This document shows positions 7,314 to 8,436 of a DNA stretch of 8,436 nt, piece by piece. Location: assembly GCA_016207445.1 (NCBI GenBank), contig JACQPS010000283.1, positions 1-8,436 on the forward strand, read 5' to 3'. Within the stretch, counting starts at the first letter, position 1. Each line of letters begins with the position of its first letter. The stretch is from Gemmatimonadota bacterium (GTDB lineage: Bacteria; Gemmatimonadota; Gemmatimonadetes; Longimicrobiales; RSA9). A model generated the notes under the pieces. That model did no database searches, was not told the origin of the DNA, and saw only the letters and a list, made by a program, of their open reading frames with translations. The position numbers and the translations under genes were made by a program.

Positions 7314-7318
7314 CTCCC
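7314..7318 (-). promoter_or_regulatory. Shine-Dalgarno of the SdrD-B/OB-fold gene
   Basis: GGGAG on the minus strand, with 6 bases (AATCGC) before the ATG at 7305-7307. This is good spacing and fixes the start of the 345-residue protein. It lies in the 15-base gap after the stop of the repeat protein, which supports co-transcription. Confidence 0.75.
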
Positions 7319-7322
7319 GGAA

Positions 7323-8436
7323 TCAGAGCTGGATCAGGTCCGCGGTGCTGCGCGGCTTGAGCTGCGCCGTGGCGCTGAAGCTGCCGAGTATGCCCACGAA
7401 GTCGTAGCGCGCGCCCACCTGGAACGAGCTGCGGGTCAGCCCGGTGCCGGAGCCGGCCACGCGCACGGTCAGCGATTCGCCGGTCGAGGCGGTCACGGTA
7501 ACGTTGAAGCTCGAGCCCGTGCCGCCCGGCACGCTCGTCACCGTAGCGTTCTCCAGCTTGGCCAGCTCGCCCTCGAAGGTGCGGGCGATCATCTGCGCCG
7601 CCGTCACGGTGCGCGGCGTCGGCACCGTCGCAGTGCCGAGGACCGTAACGGCGACGGAGTCGATCTCCAGCTCGCCGCCGAACTGATTCACGGTGCCGGC
7701 CGCACGCACGCGGGCACCCAGGTCGACAGTCACGGCTGTGCCGGACGGATTGAAGAAAGCCATGATGCCGCCGCTCGCGTCCTGGAGGTAGAAGACGCGC
7801 GTGCCGAAGGGGCCGGTGCCAACCGTGACCACGCCCTCGGCCGTCACCTTGGTTCCGATCGGTCGCGCTTTCACCTCGGCGATCGAGATCGCCGCGGAGG
7901 CGGCCTCCAGGTCGGTGGTCGCGCGCGGCTTGAGCTGGGCCACGCCGCTGAAGCTGCCCAGGATACCCGTGGCGTTGTAGCGGCGGCCGACCACGAAGCT
8001 GCTACGCGTCAGGCCCGTGCCGGCGCCAGCCACCCTGATCGTGAAGTCGGTGCCGGCCAGATCACGAGCCGCAACGTTGAAGCTGGCGCCCGTGCCGCCC
8101 GGGACGGAGATGATTTCCGCGTCGCTGACGCGGGCCAGCTCGCCCTCGAAGGTGCGGGCGTTGATCTGCGCACCCGAAAGAGCCCGCGGCGTGGGAACAG
8201 TTCCGGTGCCGAGCACGCTGACGGCCACGCTGTCGATCTCGAGCTCGCCGCCGAACTGGTTGACGGTCCCGACCACGCGGATGCTGGCGCCGAGGTTGAC
8301 AGTCACGGCCGTGCCGGACGGATTGAAGAACGCCATGATGCCCGAGCTGGCGTCCTGCACGTAGAACACGCGCGTGCCGAACGGGCCGGTGCCGACCGTG
8401 ACCACGCCCTCCGCGGCCACCTTGGTGCCGATCGGC
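7323..8436 (-). CDS. C-terminal part of a large tandem dual-OB-fold repeat protein (5'-partial)
   Basis: The frame is open to the window's right edge and already inside a repeat there (P-I-G-T-K just before residue V-A-A-E-G), so the start and N-terminal domains are missing. The visible 371 residues are two tandem copies of a 191-residue unit. The GTG at 8420 lies within the unit and is not a start. Each unit has two halves with OB-like strand patterns: half one runs from A-E-G-V-V-T-V through F-Y-V/L-Q-D-A-S-x-G-I-M-A-F-F to G-T-V-N-Q-F-G-G-E-L-E-I-D; half two runs from F-E-G-E-L-A through V-G-x-R-Y to G-I-L-G-S-F-S and A-Q-L-K-P-R. The protein ends directly after the last unit (T-A-D-L-I-Q-L), with no sorting tag or membrane anchor. 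There is no Cys in the visible part. The closest familiar setting for such units is the OB-fold portion of extracellular nucleases, so a ligand- or nucleic-acid-binding role is possible. The missing N-terminus may hold a catalytic or anchoring domain. It is the first visible gene of the minus-strand operon. Confidence 0.88.
   Translation of the reverse strand, partial: PIGTKVAAEGVVTVGTGPFGTRVFYVQDASSGIMAFFNPSGTAVTVNLGASIRVVGTVNQFGGELEIDSVAVSVLGTGTVPTPRALSGAQINARTFEGELARVSDAEIISVPGGTGASFNVAARDLAGTDFTIRVAGAGTGLTRSSFVVGRRYNATGILGSFSGVAQLKPRATTDLEAASAAISIAEVKARPIGTKVTAEGVVTVGTGPFGTRVFYLQDASGGIMAFFNPSGTAVTVDLGARVRAAGTVNQFGGELEIDSVAVTVLGTATVPTPRTVTAAQMIARTFEGELAKLENATVTSVPGGTGSSFNVTVTASTGESLTVRVAGSGTGLTRSSFQVGARYDFVGILGSFSATAQLKPRSTADLIQL
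7326..7862 (-). repeat. Dual-OB repeat unit, last (C-terminal) copy
   Basis: Runs from P-I-G-T-K to the end of the protein. It aligns without gaps to the upstream copy at a period of 573 bases. By hand count about 127 of 171 residues are identical, with several blocks of 9-11 identical residues (for example T-V-G-T-G-P-F-G-T-R and T-V-N-Q-F-G-G-E-L-E-I). It lacks the linker that joins units (A-A-S-A-A-I-S-I-A-E-V-K-A-R) because the gene stops first. Confidence 0.9.
7863..8435 (-). repeat. Dual-OB repeat unit, preceding copy with linker
   Basis: A complete 573-base period, including the joining linker into the last unit. The first half of the unit is the most conserved between copies; the second half has changed most around A-A-R-D-L-A-G-T-D versus T-V-T-A-S-T-G-E-S. 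Being already mid-array at the window edge, it suggests that further copies, or at least a related domain, lie upstream. Confidence 0.88.

Noticed and set aside
7323..8436. CRISPR or other short direct-repeat array suggested by recurrent blocks
   Set aside because: The period is 573 bases, in frame and coding throughout; the recurrences are protein domain duplication.

Overview
The window is very GC-rich with strong G/C preference at third codon positions and almost no non-coding space. The large TonB-dependent receptor with a carboxypeptidase-regulatory-like N-terminus (Oar type), together with secreted OB-fold proteins, suggests a Gram-negative, outer-membrane-bearing bacterium from a lineage rich in Oar-type receptors. 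Gemmatimonadota is my best guess, but I cannot prove the phylum from this sequence. I saw no tRNA, rRNA, CRISPR array, insertion sequence or transposase. No gene-free stretch exceeds 100 bases.

Layout. Bases 2-2721 (+ strand) hold two purine-salvage genes that overlap by 4 bases (ATGA): a UshA-type 5'-nucleotidase/metallophosphatase, probably continuing upstream of the window, and adenosine deaminase. A perfect 16-bp-stem hairpin with A and T tracts on its flanks (2745-2780) separates this pair from a convergent operon on the minus strand. Read 5' to 3' on the minus strand (right to left), that operon contains: the C-terminal part of a large protein made of tandem 191-residue dual-OB-fold repeats (7323-8436, incomplete); a 345-residue secreted protein with an SdrD-B-like domain followed by a diverged copy of the same dual-OB module (6270-7307); and a 1125-residue Oar-like TonB-dependent receptor (2821-6198).

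How the parts may work together. The + strand pair has a clear logic: nucleotide to nucleoside plus phosphate, then adenosine to inosine plus ammonia. The minus strand operon looks like an exported or surface set: two proteins sharing an OB-fold module of the kind found in extracellular nucleases, co-directional with an outer-membrane receptor. Two readings are worth testing: (a) extracellular nucleic-acid or nucleotide capture feeding the neighbouring salvage genes, or (b) the Oar-like receptor acting as exporter or surface partner of the OB-fold proteins. Both are inference. What the sequence shows directly is the shared module, the tight gene spacing (15 and 71 bases) and the common strand.
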